Positions 53,001 through 62,010 are shown, counted from the first letter of the stretch. The stretch: 64,000 bases of DNA from Paenibacillus dendrobii (GCF_009807035.1 NZ_WUBI01000006.1:218012-282011); one strand, 5' to 3'. A program made the numbers and translations. The notes: generated by a model from the letters alone, not told the origin.

Positions 53001-53849
53001 ATGGCAAAGGTAGTGATCACAGGCGGAAGCGGCATGCTCGGACGCTGGGTGGTGAAGCATTTCGTCGAGCAGGGATACGAAGTATTGAACGTGGACTCGC
53101 GGCGGCCGGACGAAGAGCTCTGCCCGACACTGATTGCCGATTTGGAAGACTTGGGCGAGACGTACGGCGCCTTGGCCGGAGCGGATGCGGTCGTACATCT
53201 GGCCGCAATACCGGCGGCGCATATCCGTACGCCGGAAGTGACGTTCCGCAACAACGTCATGTCGACGTACAATGTGCTGGAAGCCGCGTCGGGTCTGGGC
53301 ATTCGGAAGGCGGTCATCGCGTCCAGCGAATCATCGTACGGCATCGTATTCGCGGTGAATCCATTTTCGCCGCAGTATGTGCCGATCGATGAAGAACATC
53401 CGCAGTTGCCGCAGGACAGCTATGGTTTATCCAAGATCGTTAACGAGCAGACTGCCGAAATGTTCAACCGCCGTACGGGTATTCAGGTGGTGTCGCTGCG
53501 CCTCGGCAATGTCATTCCTCCGGAGTGGTACGAACGCTTTCCGGCGTTCATCCATAAGCCGCAGGAACGCGAGCGGATTCTGTGGAGCTATATCGATACC
53601 CGCGATGCCGCCGAAGCTTGCAGGCTGGCCATCGAGGTGGACGGTTTGGGGGCAGTGGCCCTCAACCTGGCATCCGATGATTCGAGCATGGACATTCCAA
53701 GCCGCGAGCTTATGACGGAATGTTACCCCGGCGTGACCGATTTCCGGAAAGCTCTTGAAGGCCATGAATCGCTGTTTAGCAACGAGAAGGCCAAACGTCT
53801 CCTCGGCTGGCAGCCGAAGCATCAGTGGCGCGAAGAAGTGAAACGGTAA
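53001..53849 (+). CDS. NAD-dependent epimerase/dehydratase (extended SDR)
   Basis: A 282-residue Rossmann enzyme. The NAD-binding GGSGMLGRW is at residues 8-16, and SYGLSK carries the catalytic Tyr and Lys; ASSESSYG is the Ser strand. It resembles UDP-sugar epimerases and uronate dehydrogenases; the substrate is not clear. GAGGAGG gives a good ribosome site. It is the last gene of the reductase operon before a terminator. Confidence 0.88.
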   Translation: MAKVVITGGSGMLGRWVVKHFVEQGYEVLNVDSRRPDEELCPTLIADLEDLGETYGALAGADAVVHLAAIPAAHIRTPEVTFRNNVMSTYNVLEAASGLGIRKAVIASSESSYGIVFAVNPFSPQYVPIDEEHPQLPQDSYGLSKIVNEQTAEMFNRRTGIQVVSLRLGNVIPPEWYERFPAFIHKPQERERILWSYIDTRDAAEACRLAIEVDGLGAVALNLASDDSSMDIPSRELMTECYPGVTDFRKALEGHESLFSNEKAKRLLGWQPKHQWREEVKR

Positions 53850-53871
53850 CAGCAAATTACCAGAAATGACA

Positions 53872-53907
53872 AACCCCGGGGAAACGCTCCCTGGGGTTTT
53901 CTTTTTA
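53872..53907 (+). terminator. Rho-independent terminator
   Basis: AAACCCCGGGG pairs with CTCCCTGGGGTTTT around AAACG, followed by a T tract. Confidence 0.85.
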
Positions 53908-53929
53908 AACCGGGAGACCGAGGAAGTGT

Positions 53930-53958
53930 TGAGCTTGGCAAGTCTTATTTACATAATC
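53930..53958 (+). promoter_or_regulatory. promoter of the GlpP gene
   Basis: TTGAGC (53930-53935), 17 bases, CATAAT (53953-53958). Reasonable sigma-A match. Confidence 0.5.
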
Positions 53959-54084
53959 TGCCTACATAATTAACGGTAGGAAAACACTCTGCCGCTATGA
54001 TGGGGACAAGCTGTTCCTGATTAGGACGGGCCGCAAATCCCGGTCATGGATAGAAATTATATACGCAAGGGAGGCTGGACACAG

Positions 54085-54690
54085 ATGGGCTACGCCCAGA
54101 CTCGCAAAGCGTTTTACGAAGGTCTTGCCAAGCATAAGCGCATCGCCTCGATTAAAGATCCGCGGCATATCGAGCTTGCTCTGAAGCTGAGGAATCAATT
54201 GAGCGGCATCTTTTTGCTGATGGGGCATATCGGGGTGGTGAAGGGATACGTCGACGTGTTCAAGGAACACGGGCTGCCGGTCTTTTTGCATCTGGAGAAA
54301 ATCGGGGGTCTCAGTACCGATCACTACGGTCTCGATTATTTGGCGAAGAGCATTAAGCCATCCGGAGTCATTTCAACCAAAACCAATGTCGTGAAGAATG
54401 CCAATAAAATGGGATTGCTCACCGTTCAGCGGTTCTTTCTCGTGGACAGCGAAGGGCTGGACAATATCGCGAAGAGCCTGTCGCAGACCGAACCGGATAT
54501 TATTGAACTGATGCCTGCCCGGATTCCGGACATGATCTGCAGGGTGAAATCCTTCACGTCGGTCCCGATCATTACAGGCGGATTGCTGTACGAAGAGTCC
54601 CATGCGGAGGAGTGCTTGAACCATGGCGCCACGGCAATCTCTTCTTCCAGGCCGGCGTTGTGGGGGAAGGCGGAGCATAAATTAATCTAG
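54085..54690 (+). CDS. glpP: glycerol-3-phosphate-responsive antiterminator (GlpP family)
   Basis: A 201-residue TIM-barrel-like RNA-binding regulator. Family strands are clear: HIELALKLRNQLSGIFLLMGHIG, VFLHLEKIGGLSTD, LDYLAKSIKPSGVISTKTNVVKNA, IIELMPARIPDMI, PIITGGLL and ISSSRPALWG. In Bacillus subtilis GlpP binds leader RNA of glp genes with glycerol-3-phosphate and prevents termination. The ATG after AAGGGAGG is used. Directly downstream lies a large hairpin before a ugp-like operon, its likely target. Confidence 0.92.
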   Translation: MGYAQTRKAFYEGLAKHKRIASIKDPRHIELALKLRNQLSGIFLLMGHIGVVKGYVDVFKEHGLPVFLHLEKIGGLSTDHYGLDYLAKSIKPSGVISTKTNVVKNANKMGLLTVQRFFLVDSEGLDNIAKSLSQTEPDIIELMPARIPDMICRVKSFTSVPIITGGLLYEESHAEECLNHGATAISSSRPALWGKAEHKLI

Positions 54691-54773
54691 ATTTGATCTT
54701 TGACCGGAACAGATTTAACAGTTGTCCTTTAAGATTCGTAGTATACAAGTAAATACAACGGTTGGAGCCTTGG

Positions 54774-54831
54774 AGAAACCTGATCTGCCGCGAACGCATT
54801 CGTTCGCGGCGGCATTCAGGTTTCTTTTTTT
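54774..54831 (+). promoter_or_regulatory. attenuator hairpin in the ugp-like leader
   Basis: A two-part stem: outer AGAAACCTGA/TCAGGTTTCT and inner GCCGCGAACG/CGTTCGCGGC, separated by an asymmetric internal loop, followed by seven Ts. The ribosome site of the lipoprotein gene starts about 35 bases later, leaving no room for a promoter in between, so transcription must pass through it. A probable GlpP control point. Confidence 0.7.
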
Positions 54832-54881
54832 GCTGCTTCAAACCGGGAACCGTACAAAAAATATAGGGTGGAGGAATGGAT

Positions 54882-56195
54882 ATGTTGAAGAAAAAGTTCA
54901 CGGCTCTTACGCTTGCGGCTTTGATGGTGACGACACTGGCAGGATGCGGTTCAGGCGGGGGCGCCGATAGCGCCGGCGAGGGGAAAGCCGAGGCGGCTTC
55001 GTCCTCGAAGAAGATCGTCATCAAGTATTGGTACGCTTACGGGGACAAGATCGAAGAAGCGAAACAGCACATGGTCAAAACGTTCAACGAATCCCAAGAC
55101 AAATACGAAGTCGTAGCGGAGCATCAGGGAGGATATGATGATCTTCATGCGAAAGTTCAGGCTGCTTTCGCCGCAGGCAACGCCCCGGCCGTGACGGATC
55201 TGGAGATTGCATCAACCGGCGTTTTTGCCCACTCGGGCATGCTTGAAGAGCTGACGCCATATGCGGAGAAGGACAAGGAGCAGCTGCAGCTGGATGACTT
55301 CATTCCCGGTCTGATGGGTAACGCTTATGTGGACGGTAAGCTGTACGGGCTTCCTTTTATGCGCAGCACTCCGATTATGTATAAAAACGTAACCATGCTT
55401 CAAAATGCGGGCCTCGACCCTGCCGGTCCCAAGACCTGGGATGAGCTGGAAGAGTACTCGCGCGTGCTGAAGGAAAAAGGCAAGGTCGGCATGACGCTTC
55501 CGGTCGATATCTGGTATTACGAAGCGCTGGTGGCCCAAAGCGGAGGCCAAATGCTGAGCGAAGACGGCAAGAAGGAGGCATTCAACGAAGCGGCAGGCGT
55601 AGCGCCCGTGGAGTTTTGGAAAAAGCTCTCCGGCGAAGGGCTGATCAAAATGCCTGTCGGCGATGAAGCGGGAGCGACCGCCGACAAGGATTGGGCGAAT
55701 CAAATGTCCGCTTTCAAATTCGGTTCAACGGCAGGAGTTTCGAAAAGTCTGGAAATTGCCAAGGGCAACGGATTTGAACTGCAAACGGCATTCATGCCCG
55801 CGAACAAGGATTACGGCGTTCCAACGGGCGGCTGCCAGCTGGTCATGACGTCCAAGAGCAAGCCTGAAGAGAAGGAAGCGGCCTGGGAATTCATCAAATG
55901 GATGACCTCCAAGGAGAACACGATCTATCAGCATAAGCATGTTGGTTATCTGCCAACCCGCACATCGGCAGTTGAAAGCGACGAACTGAAGGAGCATTTT
56001 GCCCAGAATCCGCAGTTTAAAGTCGCGGTGGACCAACTGGAATATGCCAGACCGCGTCCGATGGAGAACGCTTATCCGGAAGTGGCGAACATTCTGACCG
56101 ATGCCATTCAAAAGGCGATCATCGATCCGAAGACTTCGCCTCAGGATGCACTGAATCAGGCGGCGGAGAAGGCCAATAAACTGCTCGGAAAATAG
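54882..56195 (+). CDS. UgpB-like solute-binding lipoprotein
   Basis: A 437-residue extracellular binding protein with lipobox TLAGC (C22) and a Gly/Ala/Ser linker. KIVIKYWYAYGDKIEEAKQ, PAVTDLEIAS, GKLYGLPFMRSTPIMYKN and GVPTGGCQLVMTSKSKPEEKEAAWEFIKWM fit the UgpB branch that binds glycerol-3-phosphate or glycerophosphodiesters. The second of two close ATGs is used because it is eight bases from GGGTGGAGG. It is the first gene after the attenuator. Confidence 0.85.
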   Translation: MLKKKFTALTLAALMVTTLAGCGSGGGADSAGEGKAEAASSSKKIVIKYWYAYGDKIEEAKQHMVKTFNESQDKYEVVAEHQGGYDDLHAKVQAAFAAGNAPAVTDLEIASTGVFAHSGMLEELTPYAEKDKEQLQLDDFIPGLMGNAYVDGKLYGLPFMRSTPIMYKNVTMLQNAGLDPAGPKTWDELEEYSRVLKEKGKVGMTLPVDIWYYEALVAQSGGQMLSEDGKKEAFNEAAGVAPVEFWKKLSGEGLIKMPVGDEAGATADKDWANQMSAFKFGSTAGVSKSLEIAKGNGFELQTAFMPANKDYGVPTGGCQLVMTSKSKPEEKEAAWEFIKWMTSKENTIYQHKHVGYLPTRTSAVESDELKEHFAQNPQFKVAVDQLEYARPRPMENAYPEVANILTDAIQKAIIDPKTSPQDALNQAAEKANKLLGK

Positions 56196-56211
56196 AAAGG
56201 ATATGCATAAG

Positions 56212-57126
56212 ATGACAGATGAACGCTGGCTAAAGGACATAAAAGTCATCATTTTCGATATGGATGGCACCTTGTATCAGGAAGACTCCTTCATGGAGCG
56301 TTATATCCGCCATCTGTTGAAGGGAACGGAACATGAGCCGGATACGGAAGCGGCGGTGCAGACAGCCAAGGTGATCCGCAGCGGAGACACGGGCTTCGGG
56401 TTCGGGCATTTCTATCACCTTCAAGACGGCGTGATGCTAATCAGGGAGGAAGAGGGCATGGCACAGGGGTATGTGTGGGACGGAACTTCCGTCCCCATCC
56501 CGGCCGTGGGAGGACGATACGACTTCGGCTCCATCGAAGGGGCAGAGCTGCTTCATATCGGCGATCCCTGGGGCATCGTGGCCATGCTCAGCCATCGGTA
56601 TAAGCTGCCGGAAAGGAAGCTGACCGATGCTTTTGATCAAGTGCGCCGGGAAATGCTTCGCGATCCTTACCGCTTCGAGATTCATCCGGGATTAATGCAA
56701 GCCGTCGAAGAGCTCGGGGTGGAGAAAAAAGTGCTCATGACCAATACGCCGCAGCAATCCGGCATCGAATTTCTGGAGTACATGAACATGCGGCATGTTT
56801 TTGACGAAGTGCACTGTGGAGCGGGGAAGCCGGAAGGGCTGGAGCTATATGTGGCTTCCCTGCTGAAACAGGGATATGGAGCGCATGAAATATTATCGAT
56901 CGGGGATAACCCGTGGAATGATCTGCATCCGGTGAGGCGGATCGGAGGGCGGACATGCTTGATATCCCCTTATGCCAGCTATGATCAGGCAACCTGGGAT
57001 CTGCGTCTGACGGCACTAGATGAACTGGAGCAGCTATTATACGCCATACGAAGCTGCATATTGAAGGAGGGAATGACGGATGGCACAGATCCTGCTGAAA
57101 AGCATCAGCAAGAAGTTCAAGGATGA
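56212..57126 (+). CDS. HAD-family phosphatase
   Basis: A 304-residue haloacid-dehalogenase-fold hydrolase. Motif 1 FDMDGTL with the two catalytic aspartates, motif 2 MTNT, motif 3 Lys in GAGKPEG, motif 4 IGDNPWND. The insertion between motif 1 and 2 is long (about 150 residues), suggesting a cap domain. It lies inside the ugp-like operon and overlaps the ATPase gene by 47 bases, so it may dephosphorylate an imported phospho-compound; this is inferred from position. Confidence 0.85.
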   Translation: MTDERWLKDIKVIIFDMDGTLYQEDSFMERYIRHLLKGTEHEPDTEAAVQTAKVIRSGDTGFGFGHFYHLQDGVMLIREEEGMAQGYVWDGTSVPIPAVGGRYDFGSIEGAELLHIGDPWGIVAMLSHRYKLPERKLTDAFDQVRREMLRDPYRFEIHPGLMQAVEELGVEKKVLMTNTPQQSGIEFLEYMNMRHVFDEVHCGAGKPEGLELYVASLLKQGYGAHEILSIGDNPWNDLHPVRRIGGRTCLISPYASYDQATWDLRLTALDELEQLLYAIRSCILKEGMTDGTDPAEKHQQEVQG

Positions 57127-58153
57127 GACCGTAATAGAGGATTTGAACCTGGAGATTAAAGACGGTTCCTTCACGGTTCTCGTCGGGCCGTCAGGCTGCG
57201 GCAAATCGACCACGCTGCGCATGGTAGCCGGCCTTGAGAAACAGAGCAGCGGCGAAATATGGATTGATGACGTGTGCGTGAATGATACGCCGCCAGGACT
57301 TCGGGACGTCGCGATGGTATTTCAGAATTATGCGCTCTATCCTACGATGACCGTCCGCGGGAATATCGAATTCGGCCTGAAAAACAGAGGTGTTTCCAAA
57401 AGCGAACGCGGAAAGCTGGTCAAGGATATATCGGAGATCGTCGGCCTCGCTCCTTATTTGGACAAAAAACCGCAGAGCTTGTCCGGCGGGCAACGTCAAC
57501 GGGTCGCGCTGGCGCGGGCCATGGTCAAACAGCCGAAGGTATTCATTCTTGATGAGCCCTTGTCCAATCTCGACGCCAAGCTGCGCAACCAAATGAGAAC
57601 GGAGCTGATCCAGCTCCATAAGCGGCTTGGAACCACCTTCGTCTATGTCACACATGACCAGGTGGAGGCGATGTCGATGGGAGATGAAATTGTGGTGATG
57701 AACATGGGAGCAATCCAGCAGGCGGATTCCCCTATGAAGCTTTACCAGGATCCGGCGAATCTATTTACGGCTCAGTTTATCGGCACGCCGGCGATGAACA
57801 TCATGAACATGCAGGAGGTGCAGGGTCTGGATATCCGCTCCGACCGTCCCGTCGGATATGTGGGCTTCCGTCCCGAGCAGGGGCTGATGAACCCGGCGCA
57901 GCAGGTGGAAGGACTTGAGTTGAAGGGCGAAATTCTGACCCGCGAGAGTCTGGGAGCGGAGAATATCTATCAGATCCGCTCGCAGGCGGGGGTGTTTTTC
58001 GTCAAAACCTTCCTGAAGCCCTTGGAGTCCGCGGATCACGTGAACATTACGATTCCGTATAATGAACTCTTTTATTTCGGAACGGATGGGGAAAGGCTGT
58101 ACGGGGCCGGAATCCATGCGAGGCATTTGGCGGCTGGAGGCGTTCTGATATGA
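57080..58153 (+). CDS. ABC importer ATPase (UgpC/MsmX-like)
   Basis: A 357-residue ATPase. Walker A GPSGCGKST at residues 36-44, Q loop FQNYALYPTMT, signature LSGGQRQR, Walker B FILDEPLSNLD, and His switch VTHDQ. The C-terminal 120 residues are a regulatory OB-like domain. It is the only importer ATPase in the window, so it may also power the two other importers, as MsmX does in Bacillus. It starts inside the HAD gene; its stop overlaps the next start by four bases. Confidence 0.95.
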   Translation: MAQILLKSISKKFKDETVIEDLNLEIKDGSFTVLVGPSGCGKSTTLRMVAGLEKQSSGEIWIDDVCVNDTPPGLRDVAMVFQNYALYPTMTVRGNIEFGLKNRGVSKSERGKLVKDISEIVGLAPYLDKKPQSLSGGQRQRVALARAMVKQPKVFILDEPLSNLDAKLRNQMRTELIQLHKRLGTTFVYVTHDQVEAMSMGDEIVVMNMGAIQQADSPMKLYQDPANLFTAQFIGTPAMNIMNMQEVQGLDIRSDRPVGYVGFRPEQGLMNPAQQVEGLELKGEILTRESLGAENIYQIRSQAGVFFVKTFLKPLESADHVNITIPYNELFYFGTDGERLYGAGIHARHLAAGGVLI

Positions 58154-59022
58154 CGGTTTGGCATAAGCTCCGCCCCTATAGCATGGTCGCGCCGGCCATT
58201 ATCATTTTTTCGTTGTTTTTTATTTATCCGATCTTTTACATGATTTATTTGAGCATGTTCGATTGGAATTTCGTCAGTCCCACCAAAGCCTTCGTCGGCA
58301 TTCAGAATTTCGTGGACCTGCTGAGCGAGCCGGAATTCCGGCAGGTGCTCTCCAATACCACCCTGTACACGCTCTTGACCGTAACGCTAACGACGGGGTT
58401 GTCCCTGCTTCTGGCGCTGTGGCTTAACCGCGGGAATTTCTTTTACGGCATCGTGCAAGGTGCCATTTTCAGTCCGCATATTATTTCGCTCGTATCCATT
58501 TCGCTGCTCTGGAGTTGGTTGATGGACCCGGAATACGGACTGCTGAACTGGGTGATCGGACTCTTCGGATTTGCGAAGCTGCAGTGGCTGTCCCATCCGA
58601 GCACGTCGCTGATCTCCCTCGTCATCGTTGCCGTCTGGAAAGGCATCGGCTACAACACGCTCGTGTTCATCGCCGGACTACAGAGCATTCCCGCCGATAT
58701 TTATGAAGCGGCATCGCTGGACCGTTCCAGACCCTGGACGACATTCACCAAGCTGATTATGCCGATGCTGTCGCCGACGATCTTTTTCCTGGTCATCATC
58801 AACATGATCGGCTCGTTTCAGGTGTTCGAGACCATTGCCATCATGACCCAGGGCGGTCCAGTCAATTCCACGAATACGCTGGTCTACTACATTTACGAAT
58901 ACGGCTTCCGGTTCTTTAAGATTGGTTATGCTTCCGCGGCAGGCGTCATTCTGCTGTTCATCGTGGGTATCCTGACCATCATCTATTTCAAATTGCTGTC
59001 GAACCGGGTTCATTACCGTTAG
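58150..59022 (+). CDS. ABC importer permease (UgpA-like)
   Basis: A 290-residue CUT1 permease with six helices. Its EAA loop reads ADIYEAASLDRSRPWTTFTKLIMP; the Gly after Asp that is usual here is an Arg. It is translationally coupled to the ATPase gene through an ATGA overlap. It forms the channel with the next gene product. Confidence 0.93.
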   Translation: MTVWHKLRPYSMVAPAIIIFSLFFIYPIFYMIYLSMFDWNFVSPTKAFVGIQNFVDLLSEPEFRQVLSNTTLYTLLTVTLTTGLSLLLALWLNRGNFFYGIVQGAIFSPHIISLVSISLLWSWLMDPEYGLLNWVIGLFGFAKLQWLSHPSTSLISLVIVAVWKGIGYNTLVFIAGLQSIPADIYEAASLDRSRPWTTFTKLIMPMLSPTIFFLVIINMIGSFQVFETIAIMTQGGPVNSTNTLVYYIYEYGFRFFKIGYASAAGVILLFIVGILTIIYFKLLSNRVHYR

Positions 59023-59037
59023 AAAGGGGGAAAGCTC

Positions 59038-59937
59038 TTGAAAGCCATCGATATCGGGACCGCTCCCGGCAGACCGCTGGGCGGCATCCGGACGAAGCAA
59101 GCTCTTTTACGAAAAATGGTTTCATTTATTCTGCGCCTGCTGAACACGGCGGGACTGCTGCTGCTGATATTGATCTTCGCGATGCCTTTTGTCTGGATGC
59201 TCTCCACATCGCTGAAGACGCTGCCGGAGACGATGATTTTTCCGCCGGAATGGATTCCGCATCACCCGGTCTGGAGCAATTACATCGACGCTTGGCAGAC
59301 AGGGCCGTTCCTGCATTACTTGACGAACAGCGTCATAATTTCCGTGAGCATTCTAATCCTGCAAATGCTGACGATCATCCCGGCCTCTTATGCGTTTGCA
59401 AGATATAAGTTTATCGGATCGGGCTTTTTATTCGGTGTCGTCATGGTCACGCTCATGATTCCCAATCAACTAATATTCCTTCCGGTCTACCTAGAACTGA
59501 GCGCCTTTAAGCTGCTGAATACCCATTTGGGACTCATTCTTCCATTCGCATCAAGCGCCTTCGGCATCTTCCTGCTGCGGCAGGCGTTCCGGCAGATCTC
59601 GGACGAACTGCTGGAAGCGGCAAGGCTGGATCAGGCGGCAGAATGGAAAATCATCGTCCGGATCATGGTGCCCATGGTGAAGCCGGTGCTCGTCACGTTC
59701 GCCCTGTTCAGTTTCATCGCCCACTGGAACGATTATTTCTGGCCGCTGGTGATGACCACGAACGAGGTCGCCCGAACGCTGCCGATCGGGATCGCGAAGA
59801 TCCGCGAGGTAGAGGGCGTAGGGACGTGGAATATCCTGATGGCAGGCAACGTGATTCTCGTGGCACCGATCCTGGTCGCATTTTTCCTGTCGCAGCGCCA
59901 TATCATTAAGGCCTTTGTATATAATGGCGTGAAGTGA
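59038..59937 (+). CDS. ABC importer permease (UgpE-like)
   Basis: A 299-residue CUT1 permease. The start is a TTG eight bases after AAGGGGG. Six helices, EAA loop DELLEAARLDQAAEWKIIVRIMVP (Gln where Gly is common), and the usual C-terminus FLSQRHIIKAFVYNGVK. It ends the ugp-like operon before a terminator. The N-terminal 25 residues are a cytoplasmic extension. Confidence 0.93.
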   Translation: MKAIDIGTAPGRPLGGIRTKQALLRKMVSFILRLLNTAGLLLLILIFAMPFVWMLSTSLKTLPETMIFPPEWIPHHPVWSNYIDAWQTGPFLHYLTNSVIISVSILILQMLTIIPASYAFARYKFIGSGFLFGVVMVTLMIPNQLIFLPVYLELSAFKLLNTHLGLILPFASSAFGIFLLRQAFRQISDELLEAARLDQAAEWKIIVRIMVPMVKPVLVTFALFSFIAHWNDYFWPLVMTTNEVARTLPIGIAKIREVEGVGTWNILMAGNVILVAPILVAFFLSQRHIIKAFVYNGVK

Positions 59938-59980
59938 TTTTAACGGTTAGATCTTAGTAAACTGCCGCAGAAAAAGCTGA

Positions 59981-60021
59981 AAGCTGCTCCATCGCCACTT
60001 GACGCTGGGAGCAGCTTTTTT
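59981..60021 (+). terminator. Rho-independent terminator
   Basis: AAGCTGCTCC pairs perfectly with GGAGCAGCTT across a 17-base loop, then Ts. Confidence 0.85.
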
Positions 60022-60050
60022 GGCCGCATATATAATACTGGCCCTCAAGT

Positions 60051-60677
60051 TTAGGCAATATCCGCCGCCAGTACCGTGAGGGGCCCTTCCTCGGTTGCGA
60101 TATTTTGCAGGTCGTACACCGAAATCGGAAACATCGGGAAACCGACATAGTAAGGCGTAATCGCGTACAGCGGATAGAAGATGACCAGTGCTTTATCGGC
60201 CAAATAAAAATCCTGGTTCGGTTGCACCGTAACCGTGCTGCCCTCAAGCACAGGAAGATTGCGCTTCTTGATCTGCGCGTTGATCTCCGCGGTCAGGACG
60301 GCTTGGTAGTTCGAACCTGGTTTGAACAAATCGGACAGCGCATAAGTAGCACCCGTAGATGTGTTAAAGGTTAATCCCTTAGCGACCGTATAACCGTGGG
60401 CCATAGGCGTGGAATACGTATAGTTGCTGAGCATCAGGCTGAGGATGCCGCGTTCATTGGTTTTGATCTCGTAATTTCCGGTGGTGCTGGGATTCGTCCC
60501 CGTTTGAATCTGCTGCTGCGTGCGCTGCATATCCTGGATCTGCGAAATGATCGCGCGATTGATCCGTTCCTCCGCTTGGCGGTTTGCAAGCCCGCTCACC
60601 TGCGGATAATGGATAACGGTGCCGGGGGCCGTATACGTCAACGTGCGCACGTTCGCTGGCGGCTGATAAAGAGGCAT
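60051..60677 (-). CDS. DUF4163/DUF3298-domain protein
   Basis: A 208-residue beta-rich protein like the C-terminal part of RsiV anti-sigma factors (YPQVSGLANRQAEERINRAI; MAHGYTVAKGLTFNTSTGATYALSDLFKPGSNYQ; DFYLADKALVIFYPLYAITPYYVG). Unlike RsiV it has no membrane helix or signal peptide. The start has GGGAGCG upstream. Lysozyme binding is known for RsiV but cannot be assumed here. Confidence 0.85.
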   Translation of the reverse strand: MPLYQPPANVRTLTYTAPGTVIHYPQVSGLANRQAEERINRAIISQIQDMQRTQQQIQTGTNPSTTGNYEIKTNERGILSLMLSNYTYSTPMAHGYTVAKGLTFNTSTGATYALSDLFKPGSNYQAVLTAEINAQIKKRNLPVLEGSTVTVQPNQDFYLADKALVIFYPLYAITPYYVGFPMFPISVYDLQNIATEEGPLTVLAADIA

Positions 60678-60773
60678 TACATTCGCTCCCTTACGTTCAT
60701 GGTAGTTGCATTAGCCTATTCGGCGGGGGGGCTTAACGTGAATTCCGAGGACGGCGTTTGGAGCAGAAATGTA

Positions 60774-60811
60774 AAAAGGACAATCCCGCTAAAACGGGGA
60801 TTGTCCTTTTA
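60774..60811. terminator. Rho-independent terminator
   Basis: AAAAGGACAATCCC pairs with GGGATTGTCCTTTT; A and T tracts on both sides. It ends the minus-strand Ig-like gene. Confidence 0.88.
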
Positions 60812-60824
60812 TGTCCAGTTGCAA

Positions 60825-61595
60825 CTATTGGTTGTATTTGTTCACGTAGGCGTTAAGCTTCGTCGTATATTGATTGATATACGTACGGCCGGCCTCGAGC
60901 TTTTTGTTGGCTGCCGTCAGGCTTTGTTTTTTGTAAATAGCCTGCTGCATGAGGGTGAAACCTTCCAGCTGCAGCTGCGAGCCTTTAACCATCAATGCGT
61001 GAATGCTCTGCAGCTCCGCATTTGGGGCTTTCACTTTGGAGACCATGTTGACGACTTTTTTGTAGTTGGGAATGACCACGTTGGTGAGCGTACTGTACAC
61101 TGTCTTCCGGTTGGACGCTGTTACAACCATATTTTTTTGATAGGCTGTAAGCGCATTGGTCTCGTACACTTCGATCGGCTGCAGCATGTCGGCGTAATCC
61201 TGCAAATCCAGTATTTCAGCCGGCAGCACCTCTTCGTCGTCATAGGCATCATCTGAGATGACGTCAATGTATGACACATCATCCGCATATCCGTTCGCGC
61301 CGAAGGTAATCTTGGCGGTTCCTTCGCCAACGGCTTTCAGCGTGAGCAGACCCGTTGTCCCGTTCAAGGCAAGCGTCACGACCGAGGTATCCGAAGAGAC
61401 CGCCTTTAGATCGTTAAAGGATACCCCGGAGGAGAGCTTTTTGAATTGAATGGTGACACCTTCACCTACAGTCATATCCGTGGGCGGATAGGAGTAGGAG
61501 AAATCCTTCGACAGAATGTTGTCGGAGGCTGCAAAAATTGTAGCTGGCATCAATAAGATGAGTGCCATGAAAATCAATAATACCCGTTTCTTCAT
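60825..61595 (-). CDS. secreted protein with Ig-like (BIG2-type) domain
   Basis: A 256-residue exported protein. The signal peptide MKKRVLLIFMALILLMPATIFAAS is followed by an Ig-like domain (about 30-110; VGEGVTIQFKKLSSG, VTLALNGTTGLLTLKAVGEGTAKITFGANG), an acidic DDAYDDEE hinge, and a helical C-terminal half rich in Lys, Asn and Tyr. The ATG at MKKR is used instead of a TTG four codons upstream. A surface or matrix role is possible; function unknown. Confidence 0.82.
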   Translation of the reverse strand: MKKRVLLIFMALILLMPATIFAASDNILSKDFSYSYPPTDMTVGEGVTIQFKKLSSGVSFNDLKAVSSDTSVVTLALNGTTGLLTLKAVGEGTAKITFGANGYADDVSYIDVISDDAYDDEEVLPAEILDLQDYADMLQPIEVYETNALTAYQKNMVVTASNRKTVYSTLTNVVIPNYKKVVNMVSKVKAPNAELQSIHALMVKGSQLQLEGFTLMQQAIYKKQSLTAANKKLEAGRTYINQYTTKLNAYVNKYNQ

Positions 61596-61676
61596 AATCC
61601 GACGCAACCCTTCGTATTTAATTGCTGCACGCCATGAAGTCTTGTCCGTGTTGTTTGCAGTAAGTGAACCTATTCA

Positions 61677-61705
61677 TCTTATTAAGGAAGTAAGTGGTAT
61701 GTCAA
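61677..61705 (-). promoter_or_regulatory. promoter of the Ig-like protein gene
   Basis: TTGACA on the minus strand (61705-61700), 17 bases, ATAAGA. The remaining intergenic sequence to 62063 holds one 22-codon frame with a GGGGGAAGGGG site (61759-61827) that I do not consider a gene. Confidence 0.45.
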
Positions 61706-62010
61706 TCATTTTTCTACACATTTCACCAAAAAATGACTTGTAAAAGGGGGAAGGGGATTATGCTTCTTCGGGAAAGGATTCACAGTGAAATAAGCAATTG
61801 CCCTCTGAAATATTTTCCGCTAAAATAAGGATAATTTACTCCGGCATCGCCGTTCTCCATGTCATCACGCTCAGACCCCGATGTTTCCTTTTAACCTGTA
61901 TACCTCATCCCTATATTGTGATTTACCACCGCCATTACCCTGCAAAAGCATAGCTGCCGACAACTTCAATGATGGAATCCGCAACAGAGTAGTCTTTTTG
62001 CATATACTAA

